Origin: an uncultured Curtobacterium sp.
GTDB lineage: Bacteria; Actinomycetota; Actinomycetes; Actinomycetales; Microbacteriaceae
Reading direction: 5' to 3'
Length of the DNA: 5,319 bases
Assembly: GCA_913774725.1 (NCBI GenBank)
Contig: CAJYIG010000009.1
Span: 1-5,319, forward strand
Below the pieces are notes generated by a model. That model was not told the origin of the DNA, did not search any database, and saw only the letters and a program-made list of their open reading frames with translations. A program made the position numbers and the translations under genes. Positions 1-5,319 of the stretch are shown here, one piece after another. Numbering within the stretch: the first letter of the stretch is position 1; every line of letters begins with the position of its first letter.

Positions 1-1
1 C

Positions 2-1444
2 GACGGCACCGCGGTCCGGACGGACACCGCGGCTGAGGTCCCGCTCCTGCGGCGCGACGCCGTCGCGGCGGACGCCACCGCGGCGATCGTGCCCGGAGCG
101 GGGACCGTCCCCCTCGCCGGGTACGAGGTGCGCCTCGGGCTCGTGCTCCGCAACACCGGGAACACCACCCTGCACGACCCCACCGCGCTCGCCGACGACC
201 GCCCGGACCTCGACGTCGACTGCCCGACCGGGGACCTCGCGCCCGGGGCGACCGTGACCTGCACGGTCGGGTCGCACCACCTCTCCCAGGCCGACGTCGA
301 TGCCGGGCGCCTCGACGTCGCCTTCACGGCGCGAGGTACCGGCCCGGACGGGCAGAGCGCCGAGACTCACGCGGTGACGGGCGTGGACGTCGAACGGCTG
401 CCGGTGCTCGGCGCGACGCTCACGGCGCACCTGGCGACCGTCGATGCTGGTGACTCCGTTGGTTCCGTGGCGGCCGGTACCGACGACCGGCTGGCGCGTC
501 CCGGAGACCACGTCGAGGTCGCCGTCGAGATCCGGAACGCGGGCAACGTCACGCTGCACGACCTGGCGGCCGAGCTCGTCGAGTCGGTCGACGCGCCGGT
601 GACGTGTCCCATCGCGACGCTGGCGCCGGGTGGGACGGTCTCGTGCACGGTGCCCGACCACGAGCTGACGCAGGACGACGTCGAACGCGGGGTCGTCCCG
701 TTCGTGCTCACCGCGTCGGCGACCGACCCGACCGGAGTCGCCGTCGACGCGCGTGACGACGTCCGGGTCGGCCTCCGTGCCGGGAACGTCCTCGACCTCC
801 GCACGACCGTGGTCGAACGTGCCCGCGATGGCGCGGTGCGACCGGTCACCGGGCCCGTCCACCAGGGCGACCGGATCGCGGTCCACGGGTCGGTGCGACA
901 CACCGGCAACCTCGTCGTGCACGGGCTCCGGGGCGCTGACGCGGACGCGCTGGACTGCGCGGACCGGACGCTCCAGCCGGGCGGTGCGACGACGTGCGAC
1001 GGGGCGTTCCACATCGTGACGGCAGCGGACGTCCGCGCCGGCGTGGTGCGGTTCACCACCGAGGTCGAGGGGCGCGTGAGCCGCGCGGACGGCGGATCCG
1101 AGCACGTCGGTGGCGGCTCGGGCACCACGCAGACGGGGGCCGTCACGGCGGACCACCGCACCGGCCGGTCGACCCCGGCGGAGGATGCCTGGCCGGTGAC
1201 GGTCGCGTCCCCCGTCCGACACGACGAGGTCCGGGTCGAGGCCCCAGCGGCTGCCGGGGCGGCGGGCATCCCGGCAGCGCTGGCCTTCACCGGCACCACG
1301 GCCGTCGCCGGCGGGCTCGTCGGAGCGCTCGGCCTGGTGCTGCTCGGGACGGCCCTCGTCGTCGTGCGACGTCGGGCGGACCGGACGGAACCGTCTGCGC
1401 AGGGTGTCACCGGGGACGGCGGCGCGGGCCACGGCGAGGAGTAG
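2..1444 (+). CDS. DUF11/DUF7507-like repeat surface protein with LAFTG sorting signal (5' partial)
   Basis: The reading frame is open from base 2 to the TAG at 1442-1444, giving 480 visible residues. A GTG at 89 could be read as a start, but coding-like sequence continues upstream of it, including the tail of an earlier repeat (DGTAVRTDTAAEV), so the true start lies outside the window. Counting residues from the GTG at 89, three related beta-rich units have the signature R-N/H-x-G-N, then C, L-x-P-G-x, C, and a final D-V-x-x-G (about residues 11-93, 140-222 and 261-340). This resembles the DUF11/DUF7507 repeats of large actinobacterial wall proteins. The C-terminus has LAFTG (398-402), a hydrophobic segment (about 403-426) and an RRR stop-transfer, which together form a sorting signal for covalent anchoring to the wall. 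A structural or adhesive role is inferred. No enzymatic domain is visible. Nothing shows a link to the downstream genes. Confidence 0.85.
   Translation, partial: DGTAVRTDTAAEVPLLRRDAVAADATAAIVPGAGTVPLAGYEVRLGLVLRNTGNTTLHDPTALADDRPDLDVDCPTGDLAPGATVTCTVGSHHLSQADVDAGRLDVAFTARGTGPDGQSAETHAVTGVDVERLPVLGATLTAHLATVDAGDSVGSVAAGTDDRLARPGDHVEVAVEIRNAGNVTLHDLAAELVESVDAPVTCPIATLAPGGTVSCTVPDHELTQDDVERGVVPFVLTASATDPTGVAVDARDDVRVGLRAGNVLDLRTTVVERARDGAVRPVTGPVHQGDRIAVHGSVRHTGNLVVHGLRGADADALDCADRTLQPGGATTCDGAFHIVTAADVRAGVVRFTTEVEGRVSRADGGSEHVGGGSGTTQTGAVTADHRTGRSTPAEDAWPVTVASPVRHDEVRVEAPAAAGAAGIPAALAFTGTTAVAGGLVGALGLVLLGTALVVVRRRADRTEPSAQGVTGDGGAGHGEE
119..1108 (+). repeat. Three tandem DUF11-like protein repeats with paired cysteines
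   Basis: The three units lie at about 119-367, 506-754 and 869-1108. Their landmark motifs RNTGN, RNAGN and RHTGN are 128 and 121 residues apart. Each unit has two cysteines exactly 13 residues apart (45/58, 173/186 and 290/303, counting from the GTG at 89) that bracket an L-x-P-G turn. An intradomain disulfide outside the cell is plausible. The third unit is the most diverged. These are protein-level repeats, and the DNA is not obviously near-identical between units. Confidence 0.75.
1280..1441 (+). other. C-terminal cell-wall sorting signal (LAFTG, membrane helix, basic tail)
   Basis: LAFTG is encoded at 1280-1294. A hydrophobic segment of about 24 residues (1295-1366), rich in G, L, A and V, follows, and then RRRADR. 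LAxTG motifs in high-GC actinobacteria are typically assigned to class E sortases, so the enzyme partner is inferred from family knowledge. The polar tail after the helix is about 25 residues, longer than the few basic residues usual in such signals. Confidence 0.75.
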
Positions 1445-1453
1445 CCGAGGCGA

Positions 1454-1483
1454 CGGACCCGGGCCGGCAGCGACCCGGGTCCG
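1454..1483. terminator. Hairpin between convergent genes, candidate bidirectional terminator
   Basis: A perfect 10-bp stem (CGGACCCGGG paired with CCCGGGTCCG) encloses a 10-base loop. It starts 10 bases after the TAG of the surface-protein gene and lies 24 bases beyond the stop of the opposing small gene. There is no T-tract on either side, which is common in GC-rich actinobacteria, so the terminator role rests on stem strength and position between convergent genes. Confidence 0.55.
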
Positions 1484-1507
1484 CGCCCGCCCCGGGCCGG
1501 CAACCGC

Positions 1508-1906
1508 TCAGGCCAGTGCGGCCGTGATGTACGCCAGCAGCGCCGCCCCGTAGGTCTCGGCGGCGTCCGCGCCGGTGAACTCCCGCTGCTCGCCGCCGAT
1601 CGTCGCGGTGACGGTGTACCCCGCCGCGAGCGACACGAACGCCGGCCCGAGCAGCTCGCGCAGCTGGTCCTCGCGCGGGAGCCAGAGGGCCTCGGTCGCG
1701 GACACCGAGTCGAGCGCCCACTCCGTCGTGCCGTTGAACCCGAGCACGGTGCCGGACGGGTAGTCGTGCCGTTCGACCGTCATCTCGGACACCGTGTACA
1801 CGTCGTCGTCGACGCCTGGCTTGTCGATGACGAACCGGTCCCCGGTCGCGGGGTGCCATCGGAGTCCGGCGTCGCGGAGGGCTGTGGCGGTGTCGACGGT
1901 GATCAC
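1508..1906 (-). CDS. Small conserved hypothetical protein, 132 aa
   Basis: The GTG start (1906-1904) and TGA stop give 132 residues beginning MITVDTATALRDAGLRW. The open frame runs further upstream, but that part has the low-complexity look of translated non-coding DNA. The GTG is preceded by a purine-rich AGGGTGGAG, and the protein begins cleanly there. Visible features are an N-terminal segment with W-H-P and G-D-R-F, a central FNGTTEWALDSV followed by LWLPREDQLRELLG, and an alanine-rich C-terminus. No signal peptide or membrane helix is seen, so it is probably cytoplasmic. From memory, similar short proteins occur across Microbacteriaceae and are sometimes labelled pilus assembly protein CpaE. 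This protein is far too short for a CpaE ATPase and has no P-loop, so I would not use that name. Function is unknown. It is convergent with the surface-protein gene and divergent from the mannosidase gene. Confidence 0.8.
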   Translation of the reverse strand: MITVDTATALRDAGLRWHPATGDRFVIDKPGVDDDVYTVSEMTVERHDYPSGTVLGFNGTTEWALDSVSATEALWLPREDQLRELLGPAFVSLAAGYTVTATIGGEQREFTGADAAETYGAALLAYITAALA

Positions 1907-1908
1907 GT

Positions 1909-1917
1909 CTCCACCCT
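1909..1917 (-). promoter_or_regulatory. Ribosome binding site of the small hypothetical gene
   Basis: Read on the minus strand, AGGGTGGAG lies two bases before the GTG start. The GGAG core is close to the start codon, while the AGGG part sits at a more normal distance. It supports the GTG at 1906 over the far-upstream open frame. Confidence 0.5.
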
Positions 1918-1981
1918 GCCATGCGCCACCGCCGAGCGCGGATCCGCCGCCGGGCGGAGGCGCGTGGCAAGGTCCGCGTAC

Positions 1982-1987
1982 TAGCAT
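1982..1987 (+). promoter_or_regulatory. Candidate -10 element for the mannosidase gene
   Basis: TAGCAT matches TATAAT at four of six positions, including the key first T, second A and last T, and lies in the only AT-richer patch of the divergent region. No good -35 hexamer is found 16-19 bases upstream. Transcription from here would give a leader of about 180 bases that includes both 18-bp palindromes. The same patch read on the minus strand (TGCTAGTAC) is a weak extended -10 for the opposite gene. Confidence 0.25.
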
Positions 1988-2016
1988 CGCCGAGCACCCC
2001 GCGCACGGCGAGCGAT

Positions 2017-2034
2017 CGTCCGCGCGCGCGGACG
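2017..2034. promoter_or_regulatory. Perfect 18-bp palindrome A, possible operator or leader hairpin
   Basis: CGTCCGCGCGCGCGGACG is identical to its own reverse complement. The half-site CGTCCG is separated from its inverted copy by alternating CG. In RNA it could fold as a 7-bp stem with a GCGC loop. It may be a regulator-binding site for either divergent gene, a leader hairpin, or a by-product of extreme GC content. Confidence 0.4.
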
Positions 2035-2098
2035 CGTCGATGCCGAGCAACCGGTGCCGCGCCTCCAGGCCGTCCGCGGCCACGGGCACGACCGCGAG

Positions 2099-2116
2099 CC
2101 GGCGTCCGGACGCCGG
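2099..2116. promoter_or_regulatory. Perfect 18-bp palindrome B, possible operator or leader hairpin
   Basis: CCGGCGTCCGGACGCCGG is self-complementary over its full length and contains the same CGTCCG half-site as palindrome A, here abutting its inverted copy. Its centre is 82 bases from that of A, and its end is 61 bases before the mannosidase ATG. In RNA it forms a 7-bp stem with a CCGG loop. The regulatory role is inferred. Confidence 0.4.
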
Positions 2117-2166
2117 TCCCCGCCGACGCCCGCGCCGCTCGTCCGCACCGAACCCGTCCGCCCAGC

Positions 2167-2172
2167 AAAGGA
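2167..2172 (+). promoter_or_regulatory. Ribosome binding site that fixes the mannosidase start
   Basis: AAAGGA lies five bases before the ATG at 2178. This favours 2178 over the in-frame ATG at 2040, which would add 46 Arg/Ser/Pro-rich residues that do not look like a GH2 N-terminus and has no comparable Shine-Dalgarno. Confidence 0.7.
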
Positions 2173-2177
2173 CCCGC

Positions 2178-4862
2178 ATGACCCTCGAGCGCGAGGAACT
2201 CCGCGACGACTGGACCGTGGCGATCGCGGGCGACGAGCCGCCGGTCGGCGCGCCGGACGGCATCGCGGGACGCACCATCCGGGCGACCGTCCCCGGACAG
2301 GTGCACACGGACCTCGAGCGCGAGGGGATCGTCGCCGACCCGCGGTACGACCGCAACGAGGCCGCCGCCGCGTGGGTCGGCCGGGCCGACTGGTCGTACC
2401 GCCGCACCGTCGACGTCGCCCCGCGGGGCTTCGAGCGCGTCGACCTGGTGTGCGAGGGGCTCGACACGGTCACCGAGCTCAGCCTGGACGGCGTCGTCGT
2501 CGGCACCACGCGGAACATGCACCGCCGCTACCGCTTCGACCTCAACGACGTGCCCGGGACGTCCGGCGAGCGCGACCTCGAGCTGCTGTTCGAGTCGCCG
2601 TACCGCGAGGCCGGCCGGGTCGCCGCCCGCGCCGGGTCGATGCCCGGACCGTACGACGAGCCGTTCCCCTACGTGCGCAAGATGGCGTCGAACTTCGGCT
2701 GGGACTGGGGGCTGACGGCGGTCACGAGCGGGCCGTGGCGCCCGGTCGCGATCGAGCGGTGGTCCACCGCACGGCTCGCCGAGGTCCGACCGCTCGTCGA
2801 CGTCGAGGCCGGCGAGGGCGTGCTCGACGCACACATCACGGTCGAGCGATCGGGCATGAACGACCTCGACCAGGACGGCGAGGACGACGACCTCGTGCTC
2901 GTCGTGACGGTCAGCGGGCCGACCGTCGACGGTGGCACGACCCGGCAGCGCTCCCGGGCGCAGCTCACCCCGCAGAGCGACGAGACGGTCGTCACGGTGC
3001 GGGTACCCGACGTCCGCCGCTGGTGGCCGCGCGGGTACGGGGAGCAGGTGCAGTACGACGTCACGGTCGAGCTGCAGACGGTCGACGGCGAGGTGCTCGA
3101 CCGCCGCGCGAGCCGCACCGGCTTCCGCTCGACCCGCATCGACACGGCCGAGGACGAGATCGGCAAGCCGTTCACGATCGTGGTGAACGGCACCGTCATC
3201 GACGTCCGCGGGGTGAACTGGATCCCGGACGACGTCATCGTGTCCCGTGTGGACCGTGCCCGCATCGAGGACCGGCTGCGCGCCGCTGCCGACCTGCACG
3301 TGAACCTCGTGCGCGTCTGGGGCGGCGGCGTGTACGAGTCGCACGACTTCTACGACGTGTGCGACGAACTCGGTCTGCTCGTCTGGCAGGACTTCCCGTT
3401 CGCGTGCTCCGCCTACCCCGAGGTCGAGCCGATCCGCAGCGAGGTCATCGCCGAGGCCCGGGACAACGTCGCCCGCCTCGCCGGACACCCGTCGCTCGTC
3501 GTGTGGAACGGCAACAACGAGAACATCTGGCTGCACGACGCCGACGGCTGGGCCGAGGAGCTCGGTGACCGCGGCTGGGGCCTCGACTACTACCTCGACC
3601 TGCTGCCGACGATCGTCGACGCGGTCGACCCGTCGCGCTTCTACACGGTCGCCTCGCCGTGGTCGGGGTCGGAGAGCCTGCCGGCGAACCACGTCGACCA
3701 CGAGACGCACCACTCGTGGGACGTCTGGAACCGGCTGTCCGACGACCACTACCGCGACTCCGTGCCGCGGTTCGTCTCCGAGTTCGGGTGGCAGGCCCCG
3801 CCTGCCTGGCGCACGTTGCGCGAGGCGGTGGCCGACGAGCCGATGCGCGTCGACTCGCCCGGTGTCGTCCACCACCAGAAGGCCGACGACGGCATGGGGA
3901 AGCTCGCGCGCGGCATCGCGCCGCGCTTCGGTGCCGTGGACCCGGAGGACCTCGACCGCTGGCACTGGCTGACGCAGCTGCAGCAGACCCGTGCGATCGC
4001 GACCGGCGTCGAGCACTGGCGCACGCACTGGCCGCGGAACACCGGGGTCGTGGTCTGGCAGCTCAACGACCTGTGGCCGGTGTCCTCGTGGTCCGCGATC
4101 GACTCCGCGGGTCGGTTGAAGCCGCTCGCGCACGAGCTGCGCCGGTTGTACGACGACGTGCTGCTGACGATCCGTCCGGTCGCCACCCGCGGGTCGGCCG
4201 CCGGTCCGGAAGCGGACGAGGACCGGCCGGGAGGCACGGATCACCTCGACCGTCCGGCCCACGACGGCGAGACGGCGGGGTCCTCCGAGCTGGCCGACAC
4301 GCTCTCGCTCGGCGTCTCGCCGGGTGCCTTCGGTCACGCCCCGATCGAGGTGGCCGTCCGGTCGTCGCGCGCCGGCCTGGACAGCGTCGTGCGGGTGCGC
4401 CGCATCGCACTGTCGGGAGCGATCCTCGCCGAGGCCACGCTGCCCGTGCAGCTGGGGCCCTCCGGCGTGGCCGTCGTGGCGCTGCCGGAAGCCGTGGGCG
4501 TGGTCGACGACCCGACGAACGAGCTGGTCGTCGCCGACATGGACTGGCGCCGTGCGGTGTGGACGCCGTCGCCCGATCGCGCGATGCGCTGGCAGCCGGC
4601 GCGGTACCGGACGTCGGTGACGCCGGCACCCAACGGGGACGGCCACGACCTGGTCGTCGAGGCGGACTCCCTCGTGCGCGACCTGCTGTTCCAGCCGGAC
4701 CGCCTCGCGCCGACGGGCACCGTGGACCGCGGCTTCATGACCCTGCTGCCCGGCGAGCGGGTGCGGTACCGACTGCGGGGACTCAGCGCGACCGAGGCCG
4801 CCCGGATCGACCGCGAGCCGGTGGCCTGGAGCCTGGACCGGGTGCTCCGCACCAACATGTGA
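2178..4862 (+). CDS. Beta-mannosidase, glycoside hydrolase family 2 (complete, 894 aa)
   Basis: This enzyme would hydrolyse terminal non-reducing beta-D-mannose residues from short manno-oligosaccharides (EC 3.2.1.25). No signal peptide is seen, so it should act in the cytoplasm on imported mannobiose-like products. The length is at the upper end of the 820-890 usual for the family. Domain order: a jelly-roll sugar-binding domain (about 1-195) with RKMASNFGWDWG (167-178), an Ig-like sandwich (about 198-310), a TIM barrel (about 315-660) opening with GVNWIP (345-350) and RVWGGGVYE (379-387), then a C-terminal beta domain. The acid/base is E448 in WNGNNEN. The nucleophile is E535 in RFVSEFGWQ, 87 residues later, as expected. 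WQDFPFACSAYP (403-414), HHSWDVWN (511-518) and WQLNDLWP (627-634) are further family hallmarks. Two local oddities are an acidic DLDQDGEDDD loop (229-238) and a polar linker at about 672-705. The gene is monocistronic between a divergent region and a terminator. Substrate preference beyond mannosides is not certain. Confidence 0.93.
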   Translation: MTLEREELRDDWTVAIAGDEPPVGAPDGIAGRTIRATVPGQVHTDLEREGIVADPRYDRNEAAAAWVGRADWSYRRTVDVAPRGFERVDLVCEGLDTVTELSLDGVVVGTTRNMHRRYRFDLNDVPGTSGERDLELLFESPYREAGRVAARAGSMPGPYDEPFPYVRKMASNFGWDWGLTAVTSGPWRPVAIERWSTARLAEVRPLVDVEAGEGVLDAHITVERSGMNDLDQDGEDDDLVLVVTVSGPTVDGGTTRQRSRAQLTPQSDETVVTVRVPDVRRWWPRGYGEQVQYDVTVELQTVDGEVLDRRASRTGFRSTRIDTAEDEIGKPFTIVVNGTVIDVRGVNWIPDDVIVSRVDRARIEDRLRAAADLHVNLVRVWGGGVYESHDFYDVCDELGLLVWQDFPFACSAYPEVEPIRSEVIAEARDNVARLAGHPSLVVWNGNNENIWLHDADGWAEELGDRGWGLDYYLDLLPTIVDAVDPSRFYTVASPWSGSESLPANHVDHETHHSWDVWNRLSDDHYRDSVPRFVSEFGWQAPPAWRTLREAVADEPMRVDSPGVVHHQKADDGMGKLARGIAPRFGAVDPEDLDRWHWLTQLQQTRAIATGVEHWRTHWPRNTGVVVWQLNDLWPVSSWSAIDSAGRLKPLAHELRRLYDDVLLTIRPVATRGSAAGPEADEDRPGGTDHLDRPAHDGETAGSSELADTLSLGVSPGAFGHAPIEVAVRSSRAGLDSVVRVRRIALSGAILAEATLPVQLGPSGVAVVALPEAVGVVDDPTNELVVADMDWRRAVWTPSPDRAMRWQPARYRTSVTPAPNGDGHDLVVEADSLVRDLLFQPDRLAPTGTVDRGFMTLLPGERVRYRLRGLSATEAARIDREPVAWSLDRVLRTNM

Positions 4863-4920
4863 CATACTGGTCGTGCTGCATGCACAGCGCGGCCGTGCCT
4901 TGACCCTCGGTCGGACCGGC

Positions 4921-4953
4921 GCACCCCCGGAACGCAGCGGCTTCCGGGGGTGC
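4921..4953 (+). terminator. Intrinsic terminator-like hairpin after the mannosidase gene
   Basis: A perfect 12-bp stem (GCACCCCCGGAA paired with TTCCGGGGGTGC) has a 9-base loop and begins 59 bases after the TGA stop. The downstream tract (TGCCTGTGCG) is only weakly T-rich. Its strength and location between the mannosidase gene and tatA argue that they are separate transcription units. Confidence 0.75.
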
Positions 4954-5011
4954 TGCCTGTGCGTCCGGTGTCGGTCCGGCCCCCGGCCTGTGCTTCGTCG
5001 TCGGGGCGGGT

Positions 5012-5017
5012 TACGAT
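5012..5017 (+). promoter_or_regulatory. Candidate -10 element of the tatA promoter
   Basis: TACGAT in the context GGTTACGATTG fits the actinobacterial TAnnnT -10 pattern and is the AT-richest spot upstream of tatA. At a 17-base spacer the -35 position reads TGTGCT, a poor match. The predicted start would leave a 5' leader of roughly 70 bases. The call rests on the -10 and on position downstream of the terminator. Confidence 0.4.
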
Positions 5018-5086
5018 TGCGGGACGACGGACTTCCGCCGCTCGCATCGACGACGATCCGAGGACGGCGCCCAGACCCAGCAACCT

Positions 5087-5091
5087 AGGAG
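5087..5091 (+). promoter_or_regulatory. Ribosome binding site of tatA
   Basis: AGGAG ends five bases before the ATG at 5097, a near-ideal Shine-Dalgarno, and fixes the tatA start. Confidence 0.8.
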
Positions 5092-5096
5092 TCAAC

Positions 5097-5319
5097 ATGT
5101 GGCAAGGCCTCGGCGGGGTTCACCTGCTGATCATCCTCGGGATCATCATCCTGCTGTTCGGTGCGACCAAGCTCCCGGCGCTCGCCAAGGGCCTCGGGCA
5201 GTCGATCAACATCTTCAAGAAGGAGATGGGCGACGACAAGAAGGCGGCGAAGGACGGCACGGTGCAGGACGCCGCACAGCCCGGGTCGGCCCAGTACACG
5301 GCGCCGCAGGGTGACACCG
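5097..5319 (+). CDS. tatA: Sec-independent protein translocase subunit TatA (3' partial)
   Basis: The first 74 residues are visible, starting MWQGLGGVHLLIILGI, and the frame is still open at the window end. TatA forms the membrane-thinning or pore component of the twin-arginine system, which exports folded proteins and works with TatC. Visible family features are a short N-terminal membrane helix (about residues 8-21), the invariant F-G hinge (F21-G22), then K25-L-P and an amphipathic helix with LAKGLGQSINIFKKEM (29-44), followed by a charged, then Q/A/P-rich, C-terminal tail. A polar residue (H9) lies near the start of the helix, where E. coli TatA has a glutamine. TatB would be expected to have a longer amphipathic region and usually E-L-P at the hinge, so TatA is preferred. 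The gene follows a terminator and its own candidate promoter. Whether tatC follows cannot be seen. Confidence 0.93.
   Translation, partial: MWQGLGGVHLLIILGIIILLFGATKLPALAKGLGQSINIFKKEMGDDKKAAKDGTVQDAAQPGSAQYTAPQGDT

Larger units (their letters stand above)
1907..2177. other. Divergent intergenic region between the small hypothetical gene and the mannosidase gene
   Basis: These 271 bases separate two outward-reading genes and should hold both promoters. They contain a 10-bp palindrome GCGGATCCGC (1938-1947) and a short TCCGCC/GGCGGA hairpin (1943-1958). The only AT-richer patch is GTACTAGCAT (1978-1987). Two perfect 18-bp palindromes lie at 2017-2034 and 2099-2116. The hexamer CGTCCG recurs on the plus strand at 2017, 2071, 2103, 2140 and 2155. 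No convincing small gene is seen. The open frames across this stretch translate to Arg/Pro/Ser-rich low-complexity peptides. Confidence 0.7.

Noticed and set aside
367..1527. Open frames on both strands overlapping the repeat-containing surface protein
   Set aside because: They are Arg/Ser/Thr/Pro-rich translations of out-of-frame GC-rich coding DNA. The chosen frame shows repeats, ordered cysteines and a sorting signal.
1938..1947. 10-bp palindrome GCGGATCCGC upstream of the small minus-strand gene, considered as an operator
   Set aside because: A 10-bp palindrome is expected by chance about once in a GC-rich stretch of this length, so it is not listed as a separate regulatory site.
2040..2177. 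In-frame upstream ATG at 2040 that would extend the mannosidase by 46 residues
   Set aside because: The extension is Arg/Ser/Pro-rich low complexity without a hydrophobic core, so it is not a Tat or Sec signal. The ATG has no good Shine-Dalgarno, whereas 2178 has AAAGGA at five bases and begins at the expected GH2 N-terminus.
1907..2518. Upstream extension of the small minus-strand gene to a 336-residue product
   Set aside because: The extension would overlap the 5' end of the mannosidase gene and cross the divergent promoter region, and its translation looks non-coding. The GTG at 1906 with a nearby purine-rich site is the better start.
1407..4865. A 1152-codon open frame on the minus strand opposite the mannosidase gene
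   Set aside because: It is the antisense shadow of a GC-rich coding sequence. The translation is low-complexity, rich in R, V, A, D and H, with no recognisable domain, while the plus strand encodes an intact GH2 enzyme with all catalytic motifs. It also runs through the small minus-strand gene region in another frame.
4877..4884. TGCATGCA palindrome just after the mannosidase stop codon
   Set aside because: It is only 8 bp, with no symmetrical flanks and no associated promoter or gene start.
4873..5088. A 71-codon open frame between the mannosidase gene and tatA
   Set aside because: It contains the terminator hairpin and the tatA promoter region, is Arg-rich and low-complexity, and has no ribosome binding site.
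5099..5314. Complete 71-codon plus-strand frame and a 65-codon minus-strand frame overlapping tatA
   Set aside because: Both are shadows of the tatA frame starting at 5097, which has the clear Shine-Dalgarno and a full TatA motif set. The real frame has no stop before the window ends.

Overview
The window is uniformly very GC-rich, with strong G/C preference at third codon positions and GTG as well as ATG starts. It carries a DUF11-like surface protein ending in an LAxTG-type sorting signal, a GH2 beta-mannosidase and a TatA of actinobacterial type. Together these suggest a high-GC Gram-positive, most likely Microbacteriaceae and possibly Curtobacterium. The genus is a judgement from protein style, not a search result.

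Layout, left to right. (1) Bases 2-1444 (+) hold the C-terminal part of a repeat-containing, sortase-anchored cell-wall protein whose start lies outside the window. (2) A hairpin at 1454-1483 sits between this gene and a convergent small gene. (3) Bases 1508-1906 (-) encode a 132-residue conserved hypothetical protein. (4) A 271-base divergent intergenic region (1907-2177) contains two perfect 18-bp palindromes that share a CGTCCG half-site. It is the least explained part of the window. (5) Bases 2178-4862 (+) encode a complete 894-residue cytoplasmic beta-mannosidase with both catalytic glutamates present. (6) A strong 12-bp-stem hairpin at 4921-4953 closes that gene. (7) A putative promoter and a clear ribosome binding site precede tatA (5097 onward, cut by the window end).

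The genes look like separate transcription units rather than one operon: one convergent pair, one divergent pair, and a terminator before tatA. The mannosidase would finish intracellular degradation of imported beta-mannosides. TatA is a housekeeping export component, and the surface protein and the small hypothetical protein have no visible link to either. No mobile element, CRISPR array, RNA gene or defence system is visible. I do not see a clearly new multi-gene system. The palindrome pair in front of the mannosidase is the observation most worth following.
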